Shown here: one piece after another, positions 33,511 to 41,855 of the stretch
Position numbering within the stretch: the stretch's first letter is position 1
Layout: the number at the start of each line of letters is the position of its first letter
Origin: Pseudomonas vranovensis DSM 16006
Lineage (GTDB): Bacteria > Pseudomonadota > Gammaproteobacteria > Pseudomonadales > Pseudomonadaceae
NCBI RefSeq assembly: GCF_000425805.1
Contig: NZ_KE384454.1
Coordinates: forward strand, 62,001-126,000
DNA length: 64,000 nt
Direction: 5' to 3'
Made by a program: the position numbers and the translations under genes
Notes under the pieces: generated by a model
The model's database searches: none
What the model was told of the DNA's origin: nothing
What the model saw: only the letters and a program-made list of their open reading frames with translations

Positions 33511-34452
33511 TTGAAGACGTTTTTGGCCCAGGCCTCGACCCTGGCAATCGTGGCACTGGCATTGGTGCTTGGCTGGTTCGCCTGGGAGCACTACACCCGC
33601 GCACCCTGGACCCGCGATGCGCGGGTGCGGGCAGATGTGGTGACGTTGTCGGCCGATGTGTCCGGGCGCATCACTGCGCTGCACGTGCAAGACAACCAGC
33701 ATGTGAACCAGGGCGATCTACTGCTGGAAATCGACCCGGCGCGCTACACCCTGGCCGTGGAACATGCCCGGCGCGCCGTCGAAGTGGCCCAGGCCAGCGA
33801 AGGCCAGGCGCGGGCGCAGATCGTCTCGAGCCAGGCCTTGCTCAAACAACGGCAAAGCGAGGAGCAGCGTCGGCGCACCTTGAAGCAAGGCTTTGCGATC
33901 TCAGGGGAAGAATGGGAAAAATCCAGCACCGATGTCGCCGTGGCCCAGGCCGAACTGATGCGTGGGCAGTCGGACCTGAGCCTGGCCCTGGCCAACAGCC
34001 GCTTGGCCAGCGCGGCGCTGACCCAGGCCGAACTGGACCTTGAACGCACGCGCATCGTTTCGCCGGTCACAGGCTTCGTCACCAACCTGCAGACCCGCCA
34101 GGGCGACTATGCCAGCAGTGGTGTTGCCTTGCTGGCGCTGGTCGATAGCGCCTCGTTCTATGTCAGTGGCTATTTTGAGGAAACCAAGTTGCCTCGCATT
34201 CACCCCGGTAGCCGGGTGGACATCGCGCTGATGAGCGGAGAGCGCTTCGAGGGCAAGGTGCAGAGCATTGCCTATGCCATCACCGACCGCGAGAACGAGT
34301 TGGGCAACCGCCTGCTGGCCAACGTCAACCCCAGCTACACCTGGGTCAAGCTGGCCCAGCGGGTGCCGGTGCGGATCGAGATCGACCCGGCCTATGCCGG
34401 CAAAGCCAGCTTGCGCGCCGGTACCACCGCGACCGTTACCGTGCGCGATTGA
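33511..34452 (+). CDS. HlyD-family membrane fusion protein (AaeA/EmrA-like)
   Basis: Periplasmic adaptor of 313 residues with one N-terminal membrane anchor (about 5-25). A biotinyl-lipoyl-like segment follows (VTLSADVSGRITALHVQDNQ), then a helical hairpin, a second lipoyl half (RTRIVSPVTGFVTNLQTRQG) and a beta-barrel domain. The start is TTG at 33511 with GGGGAG upstream, so this and the preceding gene both use TTG. It links the FUSC pump to an outer-membrane channel, which is not encoded in this operon. Confidence 0.92.
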   Translation: MKTFLAQASTLAIVALALVLGWFAWEHYTRAPWTRDARVRADVVTLSADVSGRITALHVQDNQHVNQGDLLLEIDPARYTLAVEHARRAVEVAQASEGQARAQIVSSQALLKQRQSEEQRRRTLKQGFAISGEEWEKSSTDVAVAQAELMRGQSDLSLALANSRLASAALTQAELDLERTRIVSPVTGFVTNLQTRQGDYASSGVALLALVDSASFYVSGYFEETKLPRIHPGSRVDIALMSGERFEGKVQSIAYAITDRENELGNRLLANVNPSYTWVKLAQRVPVRIEIDPAYAGKASLRAGTTATVTVRD

Positions 34453-34598
34453 TAGGCCGCGGCAGTTCATCGGCTTGGTCTGAAAAGATAAAGCGTTGGC
34501 GCACAAAGACAAGACGCTGCCCGCACAAGGGTTCAAGCTGGTGCGTAACAACAATAAAACTCACCACCCAGGCTGCGCCCGGGTGCAGGAGCTCCGTT

Positions 34599-34748
34599 AT
34601 GCGCCACTATGTCTTTTCCCTGGTTGTCATTGTGCTGGTGGGTGCCGCCACCGCTTTCACCGCGCCCGACCCGGCCCCGCAACAGCTGTCCATCACCAGT
34701 CTCTACCTGCCCAAGGTCACTGAGCACGCGACGTTCAGTCGCTTTTAA
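34599..34748 (+). CDS. Possible small exported peptide
   Basis: 49 residues: a short basic start (MRHY), a hydrophobic stretch FSLVVIVLVGAATAFTA that reads as a signal peptide, and a 28-residue tail. GGAG lies 7 nt before the ATG. It sits in a 376-nt gap between the efflux operon and the crtZ-like gene, where I see no other feature. It may be a chance frame. Confidence 0.4.
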   Translation: MRHYVFSLVVIVLVGAATAFTAPDPAPQQLSITSLYLPKVTEHATFSRF

Positions 34749-34828
34749 CCGACAGCAGGGTGTGCCCGATGGCACCTTGGTGGTAGGCTTTTCGCCCTTT
34801 CTGTCTCTGTCGACCCGCACACCCTTCG

Positions 34829-35296
34829 ATGATTTTCAACCTCGCGGTATTTCTCTGCACCCTGACGGCCATGGAGGGCGTCGGCTACCTGGCGCATCGC
34901 TACATCATGCACGGCTGGGGCTGGTTCCTGCACCGCTCGCACCATGAGCCGCACCTGGGCGCGCTGGAAACCAATGATGTCTACCTGGCAGCCCTGGCCC
35001 TGATCGCCTTTGCCCTGGTGGCGTTGGGCCGCGCCGGTCATGCGCCGTTGCAATGGGTGGGGGCAGGGGTGGCAGCATTCGGGGTCATCTATGTGATCGT
35101 GCACGACGGCATCGTGCACCGGCACTGGCCCTTCAAGCCGCGGCCGCGCAATCGCTACCTCAAGCGCTTGTACCAGGCGCACTTGCTGCATCATGCCTTG
35201 AAGGGGCGGGACAACAGTGTATCGTTCGGCTTTTTATATGCCCCGCCCTTGCACCGTTTGAAGCGCCAACTGCGCGAGCGCCGCAAGCACCAGTAG
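34829..35296 (+). CDS. CrtZ-like di-iron hydroxylase (fatty acid hydroxylase superfamily)
   Basis: Membrane protein of 155 residues with the histidine boxes of beta-carotene hydroxylases: HRYIMH, HRSHHEPH, HDGIVHRHW and HLLHH. CrtZ enzymes add 3-hydroxyl groups to carotenoid rings. No other carotenoid gene is in the window, so the substrate may differ or the pathway may lie elsewhere. No clear ribosome-binding site precedes the ATG at 34829, so the start is less certain than the family. Confidence 0.82.
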   Translation: MIFNLAVFLCTLTAMEGVGYLAHRYIMHGWGWFLHRSHHEPHLGALETNDVYLAALALIAFALVALGRAGHAPLQWVGAGVAAFGVIYVIVHDGIVHRHWPFKPRPRNRYLKRLYQAHLLHHALKGRDNSVSFGFLYAPPLHRLKRQLRERRKHQ

Positions 35297-35369
35297 GAGC
35301 GCAATTTCGTACAAGATTGCCCGCTTCGTTAAGCGTACGCTGGAGCTGGTCCCTACATGGAGTAAGCGC

Positions 35370-36287
35370 ATGAGCCTGCATATCGAAACCCCGTTGCTGG
35401 CATCCCGCCCGCTGAGCCTGGCCAGCGGCCTGGACATCTGGCTGAAGCTCGACGCCCTGCAGCCGTCGGGCTCGTTCAAGTTGCGCGGCATTGGCGCTGC
35501 CTGTGAAACCTATGCCAGGCAGGGCAAGCGTCGTTTCATTTCCTCTTCAGGTGGCAACGCCGGTATCGCCGTGGCCTATGCCGGCCGCAGCCTGGGCCTG
35601 GCCGTCACCGTGGTGGTGCCCGAGACCACCACCGAACGGGCCAAGCAGTTGATCCGTCAGGAACAGGCCGAGGTGATCGTTCATGGCAAGGCCTGGCACG
35701 AAGCCAACGCCCTGGCGTTGTCGCTGCTGGGCGATGATGACGCCTATATCCACCCCTTCGATGACCCGTTGCTGTGGCAAGGCCACGCAACGATGATCGA
35801 TGAAGTCGCCGCCAGCGGTTTCACCCCCGATGCGGTGGTGCTTTCGGTGGGTGGGGGCGGTCTGTTCAGTGGTGTGTGCGAAGGCCTGGCGCGCAATGGC
35901 CTGGGGCAGGTACCCGTATTTGCCGTAGAAACCACCGGCGCCGCCTCGCTGGCCGCGGCCATGGCGCAAAAGCAATGGGTTGCACTGGACAGCGTCAACA
36001 CCGTGGCCACGTCGCTGGCTACCAGGCAGGTGTGCCAGCGTGCCTTCGAGTGGAGCCAGGAACGTCCTGTGTTCAGCCATGTGGTCAGCGATCAGGCTGC
36101 ACTGGAGGCGTGCGAGCGCTTCCTCTCGGACCAGCGCGTGCTGGTCGAGCCAGCCTGCGGCGCTGCGCTGGCGCTGGCCTATTCACCCAGCGAGGCGCTC
36201 AAGCGCCATGCCAAGGTGCTGGTGATCGTCTGTGGTGGGGTGACCGCGACCGTTGACCAGATCCGCCAGTGGCGGGCGACCTGCTGA
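35370..36287 (+). CDS. PLP-dependent serine/threonine dehydratase-like enzyme
   Basis: Fold-type II PLP enzyme of 305 residues. The PLP lysine is in PSGSFKLRG (about residue 37). The phosphate-binding and substrate loop SSSGGNAGIAVAY and the glycine loop SVGGGGLFSG are present. A C-terminal SVCGGVTA-type segment (here VIVCGGVTATVD) positions the cofactor ring. The family deaminates L-serine or L-threonine to 2-oxoacids. GGAG precedes the start. An AraC-type gene begins 1-2 nt after its stop, so the two are co-transcribed. Confidence 0.9.
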   Translation: MSLHIETPLLASRPLSLASGLDIWLKLDALQPSGSFKLRGIGAACETYARQGKRRFISSSGGNAGIAVAYAGRSLGLAVTVVVPETTTERAKQLIRQEQAEVIVHGKAWHEANALALSLLGDDDAYIHPFDDPLLWQGHATMIDEVAASGFTPDAVVLSVGGGGLFSGVCEGLARNGLGQVPVFAVETTGAASLAAAMAQKQWVALDSVNTVATSLATRQVCQRAFEWSQERPVFSHVVSDQAALEACERFLSDQRVLVEPACGAALALAYSPSEALKRHAKVLVIVCGGVTATVDQIRQWRATC

Positions 36288-36288
36288 T

Positions 36289-37098
36289 TTGGAAAGCGTC
36301 GTTCATCAGGCTCCGGGCCATCCAGGCGTTCGCCTGATCGATGCCCGTTACCAGCAATTCGCCTTCCCCCGGCATTTCCACCTGGAGTACCACATCGGCC
36401 TGATCGTCGCCGGCCAGCAACGCTACGCTGCCGGTGGCGAACGCCTGCTGGCCGGGGCCGGGGACATCCTGCTGATGGCCCCGGAGCATGTACACGACGG
36501 TGCCAGTGCCAGTGACCAGGGCTATGGCATTCGCATCCTGACCCTGGACCCGATCTGGCTGGCCGAGGCCAGCCGTGACCTGAGCAATGGCCGCCAAGGC
36601 TTGCCCACCCTCAATGCCAGGCAACTGCGCCACCCGCGTTTGCAGCAGTTGCTCAATGGCCTGCACCAGCAACACGATCCGCTGGCGTTCCAGAGCCAAC
36701 TTTACGAAACCCTGGCCCTGTTGCTGGGGATGGGCTCCACCCTTACGGTCAGTGACCACGGCAATGGCTTCGATGCCAGGCGCTGGCAGCAGTTGCGCGA
36801 GTGGCTGGAGTCTCGCCTGGACCAGCCGCCGAGCCTGGAAGCAATGGCCGCGTTCGTTGACCTGAGCCCCTGGCAATTGCTGCGCCGCTTTCGTAATCAC
36901 TGCGGGCTGCCGCCGCAACAATGGCTGACCCAACTGCGCCTTGAACGCGCTTTGCCGCGGGTGCTGGCCGGCCAGCCGTTGAGTGCAATTGCCCTGGACC
37001 TGGGCTTTTACGACCAGGCGCATTTCAGCCGATTGTTTCGCCGCACCTACGGTGCGCCTCCCCGTGCCCTCGGAGGCGCAGGTATACACAAAGCCTGA
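36289..37098 (+). CDS. AraC-family transcriptional regulator (cupin sensor)
   Basis: About 269 residues. The N-terminal AraC-type cupin is visible as FPRHFHLEYHIGLIVAGQQR. Two C-terminal helix-turn-helix units read SLEAMAAFVDLSPWQLLRRF and PLSAIALDLGFYDQAHFSRL. There is no ATG near the expected start; TTG at 36289, directly after the dehydratase stop, is my choice, with TTG at 36253 as the alternative that overlaps the previous gene. It probably regulates the dehydratase or an amino-acid process. Confidence 0.85.
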   Translation: MESVVHQAPGHPGVRLIDARYQQFAFPRHFHLEYHIGLIVAGQQRYAAGGERLLAGAGDILLMAPEHVHDGASASDQGYGIRILTLDPIWLAEASRDLSNGRQGLPTLNARQLRHPRLQQLLNGLHQQHDPLAFQSQLYETLALLLGMGSTLTVSDHGNGFDARRWQQLREWLESRLDQPPSLEAMAAFVDLSPWQLLRRFRNHCGLPPQQWLTQLRLERALPRVLAGQPLSAIALDLGFYDQAHFSRLFRRTYGAPPRALGGAGIHKA

Positions 37099-37136
37099 GG
37101 GAGCTGACTTGCTTGCCACTAGGCCAACTTACACAG

Positions 37137-38033
37137 TCAGTCCGCATCACGGGGCAAGCCCGCTCCTACCGGGATCGGTTCGCGGCTAACCCACCAGCCG
37201 AACGCTGCGGCGGTGAAGAACATGATCAGGCTGTAGATCGCCGCCGGGATCGCCATGGTCGAGTTGTTGAGCAGGCTCGGGGCCAATGCCAGGGCAATGG
37301 CCAGGGTGCCGTTGTGGATGCCGATCTCCATGCCGATGGCAATCGCCTGGCGTTTTGGGATCTTCAGCAGGCGCGGCAGCCAGTAGCCGATGCCCAGGCT
37401 CAGCAGGTTGAACAGCAACGCCGCTCCGCCGACCACCGGGGCGTACTCCACGACGGTCTGCCAGTCCTTGACCAGGGCCAGCACCACGGTGAACACCAGA
37501 AACAGCGCCGCCACCAGTTTCATCGGCCGTTCCGAGCGCTGCGCAAAGCCTGGTGCCAGGCGGCGGATCAACATGCCCAATGCCACCGGCACCAGCACAA
37601 TGGCGAACACTTGCAGCACTTTGGTGAACTGCAGCGGGATGGCCTGGTCAGCGGTCATGAAGTAGGCCAGCGACAGGTTGACCAGCAACGGCATGGTCAG
37701 GATCGCGATCAGCGAGTTGACGGCGGTCAGGGTCACGTTCAAGGCCACATCGCCGTGGGCCAGGTGGCTGAACAGGTTGGCCGTGGTGCCGCCAGGGGAG
37801 GCGGCCAGCAGCATCAGGCCCACCGCGAGTGCCGGGGCCAGGCCGAAGCCCTTGGCAATCAGGAAGCAAATGAACGGCAGCAGCAGGATCTGGCAGGCCA
37901 GGCCGATGAGCACTGGCCGGGGGAATTTCACTACCCGGGCAAAGTCGGCCAGGGTCAGGGTCAGGCCCAACCCCAACATGATGAAGCCCAGGGCAATGGG
38001 CAGAAAGGCGCTTAGCAAAGGCGATGCAGTCAT
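37137..38033 (-). CDS. Bile acid:sodium symporter (BASS) family transporter with REP-encoded C-terminus
   Basis: Membrane protein of 298 residues with about 9-10 helices. The family signatures are the ASPGGTTANLFSHLAHGD segment at about 78-95 and GIHNGTLAIALALA at about 241-254. Substrates in this family are organic anions; the bacterial one here is unknown. The last 12 or so residues (PVGAGLPRDAD) are translated from a REP element, so the original stop codon was probably replaced when the repeat inserted. Confidence 0.9.
   Translation of the reverse strand: MTASPLLSAFLPIALGFIMLGLGLTLTLADFARVVKFPRPVLIGLACQILLLPFICFLIAKGFGLAPALAVGLMLLAASPGGTTANLFSHLAHGDVALNVTLTAVNSLIAILTMPLLVNLSLAYFMTADQAIPLQFTKVLQVFAIVLVPVALGMLIRRLAPGFAQRSERPMKLVAALFLVFTVVLALVKDWQTVVEYAPVVGGAALLFNLLSLGIGYWLPRLLKIPKRQAIAIGMEIGIHNGTLAIALALAPSLLNNSTMAIPAAIYSLIMFFTAAAFGWWVSREPIPVGAGLPRDAD
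37148..37176 (-). repeat. REP element inside the end of the BASS transporter gene
   Basis: CGGGGCAAGCCCGCTCCTACC on the plus strand, the inverse of the REP core. It is translated as the C-terminal tail of the minus-strand transporter gene. Confidence 0.8.
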
Positions 38034-38079
38034 GTCCGGGTCTCACGCAAAGGGATGTGCGCCAGTGTAGGCGAGGATC

Positions 38080-38855
38080 TCAGCTCGCGTAGCCCGGCAT
38101 CTGCTCATCGAGCTTGCGCAGCAACGCCGGCCAGGGCAGGGCGCCGCCCATGCCGGTGCTGCTGCGCAGCACGCCAGCGAGCATGGCCTGGGTACCGGCG
38201 AGGATGCTCTTGGGGATTTCGCTCAGCGCCGCGCCGCTGCCTTGGGCCATCAGTTGGATCTCGCAGGTACGCTGGAAAATGAACATCATCAGGAAAGCGT
38301 CGGCCACGCTGGCGGCGCAGGTCATCAGACCGTGGTTGCGCAGCATCATGTAGTGGCTCAGGCCCAGGTCGGCCTGCAGCCGGGCCTCTCATCGGCGTGC
38401 AGGGCAACGCCTTCGTAGTCGTGGTAGCTCAGGCTTGCGAGCACGAACATCGACTGCTGGGACAGCGGCAGGATCCCCGCCTGCTGCGCCGACACGGCAA
38501 CGCCCGCGGCGGTGTGGGTATGCAGCACGCAATTGACGTCGTGGCGCACCTCATGCACGGCGCTGTGAATGGTGTAGCCGGCGGGGTTGATCTCAAAGGG
38601 GCTGTCCATCTGCTTGGAACCCTCAAGATCGACCTTCACCAGGCTGGAGGCGGTGATCTCATGGAACATCAACCCATAGGGGTTGATCAGGAAATCTTCG
38701 GTGCCCGGTACCTTGGCCGAGATATGGGTGAACACCAGGTCATCCCAGCCATGCAGGGCGATCAGGCGGTAGCAGGCGGCCAGGTCCACGCGGGTCTGCC
38801 ACTCCTGGGCCGAGACTAGCTGCTGGACATCACCCGGTGTTTTCAGGCTGTGCAT
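38080..38855 (-). pseudogene. Class II aldolase/adducin family gene with a -1 frameshift
   Basis: The first part (start ATG 38855, AAGGAAAG upstream) reads HSLKTPGDVQQL through the zinc-binding histidines in HTHTAAGVAV to DYEGVALHADER. It then shifts frame and stops. The remaining part continues in another frame from LSHYMMLRNHGLMTCAAS to the family-like end DEQMPGYAS. Restoring one base near 38381-38392 gives a continuous 258-residue protein of normal family length. It is either a recent inactivation or an error in the sequence. Class II aldolase-type proteins cleave or epimerise small sugar phosphates; the intact activity is unknown. Confidence 0.85.
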
Positions 38856-39028
38856 CGGTGCTTTCCTTGTTCTTGTGGGTATGGCCCTGAGTCTAGCCAC
38901 ACGGCACCCGGGCGGAACTCGCCTTGGCAGCCAAGCTGATAGCCTTGCGGGTCAACCGGCAGGTGAGGTTGTTCGCGTGCGGGCAGTGGTGTAGAAATGC
39001 TGCGCACGTTTTGAACAAGAGTCCGTTG

Positions 39029-40036
39029 ATGACCGAGCGCACCACCTCTTCCCATTGGGCCAGCACTATCGTCCAGTCCCTTGAGCACCAGGGAGTGGAC
39101 TGCCGCCGACTGTTCCAGACCCTGGGCATGAACTACGCCGCCCTGAACGACGCCGATGCACGCTTTCCCCAGGATGGCATGACCCGCTTGTGGCAGGAGG
39201 CGACACTGAGCACCGGCAACCCGGCCATTGGCCTTGGCATGGCCCGCGCCGTCCGGCCATCGGCCTTTCATGTGGTGGGCTATGCGGTGATGTCCAGCCA
39301 TACATTGCTGGAGGGTATCGAGAGCCTGGTGCGCTACCAGCGAATCATCGGCGAGGGGGCAGACCTGGCCCTGCAGGCCACGGACGAAGGCTATGACTTG
39401 ACGCTGGCCATTCATGGCGACCGTCTGCCCTCGACCCGGCAAAGTGCCGAAGGGTCGCTGGCGTACTTTCTTGCGTTCTGTCGCTGGTTGGCCAATCGGC
39501 CATTGCAGCTTCGGCGGGTGTGTTTTCGCAGTGAAGCGCCCCAGGACCCCGGGCCCTACGCCGAGGTATTCCAGGCACCCTTGCAGTTCGAGGCCGAGCG
39601 CTACGCCCTGTGCTTTGAGCGCGCCGACCTGCAGGCGCCGCTGCCTACGGCCAATGCTGGCCTGGCCAAGTTGCACCAGCGTTTTGCCGATGACTACCTG
39701 ACACGTTTCGCCGATGGCCAGGTGACGCACCAGGTGCGCTTGCTGCTGTGTCGCCTGCTGCCTCGGGGTGAGCCTCGTCGAGAAGCCATGGCCCAGGCCC
39801 TGTTGTTGTCCGAGCGCACCTTGCAGCGGCGCTTGCAGGAGGAGGGCAGCAGTTTTCACCAATTGCTCGACGACACGCGCCGTACCTTGGCCGAACAGTA
39901 CCTGGCCCAGCCGGGGCTGAGCCTTCAGGAGATCTCCTATTTGCTGGGGTTCTCTGCGCCGAGCAATTTCTTTCGCGCCTTCCGGCGCTGGTTTGCCACC
40001 ACCCCCAACGACTACCGTGCCAGCCGCGCGCCTTAG
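39029..40036 (+). CDS. AraC-family regulator (OruR/ArgR-like, Arabinose_bd N-domain)
   Basis: 335 residues from the ATG at 39029 (AAGAG upstream); an upstream GTG/ATG frame extension is open but unlikely. The N-terminal sensor domain includes GLGMARAVRPSAFHVVGYAVMSS. The C-terminal helix-turn-helix pair reads AQALLLSERTLQRRLQEEG and SLQEISYLLGFSAPSNFFRAF, then FATTPNDYRAS. It is divergent from the broken aldolase, which it may once have controlled. It overlaps the convergent HD-domain gene by 4 nt. Confidence 0.92.
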   Translation: MTERTTSSHWASTIVQSLEHQGVDCRRLFQTLGMNYAALNDADARFPQDGMTRLWQEATLSTGNPAIGLGMARAVRPSAFHVVGYAVMSSHTLLEGIESLVRYQRIIGEGADLALQATDEGYDLTLAIHGDRLPSTRQSAEGSLAYFLAFCRWLANRPLQLRRVCFRSEAPQDPGPYAEVFQAPLQFEAERYALCFERADLQAPLPTANAGLAKLHQRFADDYLTRFADGQVTHQVRLLLCRLLPRGEPRREAMAQALLLSERTLQRRLQEEGSSFHQLLDDTRRTLAEQYLAQPGLSLQEISYLLGFSAPSNFFRAFRRWFATTPNDYRASRAP

Positions 40037-40605
40037 CAGGCGGCCAGGTACAGCGATTGCCGGGGACGGGCAAATACCCGGTGCAGTATCGGCTCGAAGA
40101 ACGCCAGGGGCAGGGTCTCGCCCGCCGGGTCGAAGGCGGCCGCGTCGTAGCGGGCGCAGAACTCGATGGTGCGCAGGTACTGCGGGTGCTGCTTGAATTG
40201 CTCGCGCAAAAAGCGATCCATGCCCAGGTGATGGAAAAAGTAGTAGCCCTGGAAGATGCCGTGGTGTTCGATCATCCAGTGGTTTTCGGCGCTGACAAAG
40301 GGCTTGAGCATCGCTGCGCCGATATCGGCGTGATTGTAGCTGCCCAGGGTGTCGCCGATATCGTGGAGCAGGGCGCAGACCACGTACTCTTCGTCTTCAC
40401 CGGCGCGATAGGCCAGGGTGGCGGTCTGCAGGGAATGGGTCAGTCGGTCTACCGGAAAGCCGCCGAAATCGCCTTCGAGCAATTTCAGGTGAGCGAGAAT
40501 GCGCTCGGGCAAACCGGCGGCGAAGTCGGGAAAGTGACGAGCGATGATTGCCCAGTCCTCGGCGGTACCGTCGTCCATGTGGGTAAAGCGCGCGCGTGCG
40601 TTCAT
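40033..40605 (-). CDS. HD-domain protein (phosphohydrolase/oxygenase fold)
   Basis: 190 residues with an HD-type metal centre: the conserved HD in LLHDIGDTLG (about residue 80), with His in RLTHSLQTA upstream and EHHGIFQG downstream. The arrangement resembles the PhnZ/inositol-oxygenase branch of HD proteins, some of which are di-iron oxygenases, rather than signalling HD-GYP. The ATG at 40605 has TGGAG upstream. Substrate unknown. The 194 nt to the next gene on the right hold nothing else I can identify. Confidence 0.85.
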   Translation of the reverse strand: MNARARFTHMDDGTAEDWAIIARHFPDFAAGLPERILAHLKLLEGDFGGFPVDRLTHSLQTATLAYRAGEDEEYVVCALLHDIGDTLGSYNHADIGAAMLKPFVSAENHWMIEHHGIFQGYYFFHHLGMDRFLREQFKQHPQYLRTIEFCARYDAAAFDPAGETLPLAFFEPILHRVFARPRQSLYLAAC

Positions 40606-40799
40606 GCAGGGCTCCAGGTTCAATGCCGTTGTGGCTGGGCCGAGCATAAGAAGCCGCGTGCCGTGTGCCCAATCGCTCCGGGCGCCAGGTTGTTATCTTT
40701 GTTGGCCATTGTTGGCCACGCCTGCGTCAAGGCGCCGCGCTTGTAGACCCTGGCCCCAGGCAGTAGCATTCGCGGCTTTACTCAAGGATCCGATACCCG

Positions 40800-41678
40800 A
40801 TGCAGTTCCAGCCAGGCATTCTCGACGCTCCCGTTCCTGCTCAAGCCCGTCACCTGTTTTTCGCCCTGCACACACCCGCTGTGCTCGCTGGCGTGCTCGA
40901 TGCACTGCTGCAAGCGGTAGATGGCAGCCGTGTGGTGGCCGGTTTCGGCGCGCCGCTGGTACAGGCGCTGGGGCGTAGCATTGATGGCCTGCGTGCCTTC
41001 CCGCAGTTGACCGCCGCCGTCGACAATCCTTGCACCCAGCACGACCTGTGGTTGTGGGTGCGCGGCGATGACCGCGGTGAACTGTGGTTGCTCAGCCAGG
41101 CCCTGGAAAAGCTGCTGGCGCCGGCGTTTGTGCTGGTCGAGGCCACCGACGCCTTTCGCCACAAGAGTGGCCATGACCTGACCGGCTATGAAGATGGCAC
41201 CGAGAACCCGGTGGAAGACGCCGCGATTGATGCTGCAATCGTTGCTGGCGATGTGCGTGGGGTGAGTGGTTCGAGCTTTGCTGCGTTCCAGCTGTGGCGT
41301 CATGACCTGGACTGCTTCAAGGCACTGCCGCAGGCTGAGCAGGACGACATCATTGGCCGACGCAAGTCCGACAATGAGGAGCTGGATGATGCGCCGGTGT
41401 CGGCGCATGTCAAACGCACTGCCCAGGAAAGCTTCGAGCCTGAGGCGTTCATCGTGCGTCGGTCGATGCCTTGGGCGGACGAGCGCGGGGCCGGGCTGGC
41501 CTTTCTGGCTTTTGGTCATTCGTTCGATGCGTTTGAAGTGCAGTTGCGGCGCATGAGCGGTCTGGAAGATGGCGTGGTCGATGCGTTGTACCGCTTCAGC
41601 CGACCACTCACCGGCGGCTACTACTGGTGCCCGCCGATGTGCGAAGCCGGCCTGGACCTCAGCGCCTTACTGGGCTGA
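40800..41678 (+). CDS. DyP-type peroxidase
   Basis: Haem peroxidase of 292 residues. The family motif GxxDG is present as GYEDG with Asp132, and the probable proximal haem ligand is His203 in SAHVKR. The C-terminal YRFSRPLTGGYYWCPP is typical. Short length and lack of a Tat signal suggest a cytoplasmic or encapsulin-independent member; no encapsulin gene is adjacent. It oxidises phenolics or dyes with hydrogen peroxide in the family. Confidence 0.93.
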   Translation: MQFQPGILDAPVPAQARHLFFALHTPAVLAGVLDALLQAVDGSRVVAGFGAPLVQALGRSIDGLRAFPQLTAAVDNPCTQHDLWLWVRGDDRGELWLLSQALEKLLAPAFVLVEATDAFRHKSGHDLTGYEDGTENPVEDAAIDAAIVAGDVRGVSGSSFAAFQLWRHDLDCFKALPQAEQDDIIGRRKSDNEELDDAPVSAHVKRTAQESFEPEAFIVRRSMPWADERGAGLAFLAFGHSFDAFEVQLRRMSGLEDGVVDALYRFSRPLTGGYYWCPPMCEAGLDLSALLG

Positions 41679-41721
41679 CAACTGTAGGCGCGATAGCCAG
41701 CACATCTGGAGTTGCCTGGAA

Positions 41722-41830
41722 AACGGCCGCTACGCGGCCGATCGCAGTCTCGTTCCTCGGCAGCGGCTACAGAGTACCGGTGTTGCCGCTGGCGACAGCC
41801 TGCGATCGACCGCACAGCGGTCGTGGTTCA
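41722..41830. repeat. Intergenic repeat module, copy 2
   Basis: ACGGCCGCTACGCGGCCGATC (41723-41743) leads into CGCAGTCTCGTTCCTCGGCAGCGG, with an inverted partial copy (GCCTGCGATCGACCGC) at 41798-41813. It shares its core with 29090-29176. It fills the 177 nt between the DyP gene and the end of the secretion operon. Confidence 0.55.
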
Positions 41831-41855
41831 ACACAGTTGCCCCCACTGGTCGGGT

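Noticed and set aside
38358..38900. Separate short gene encoding a complete 180-residue aldolase
   Set aside because: The frame ends abruptly within a conserved region and the rest of the domain continues in the next frame, so it is one broken gene.
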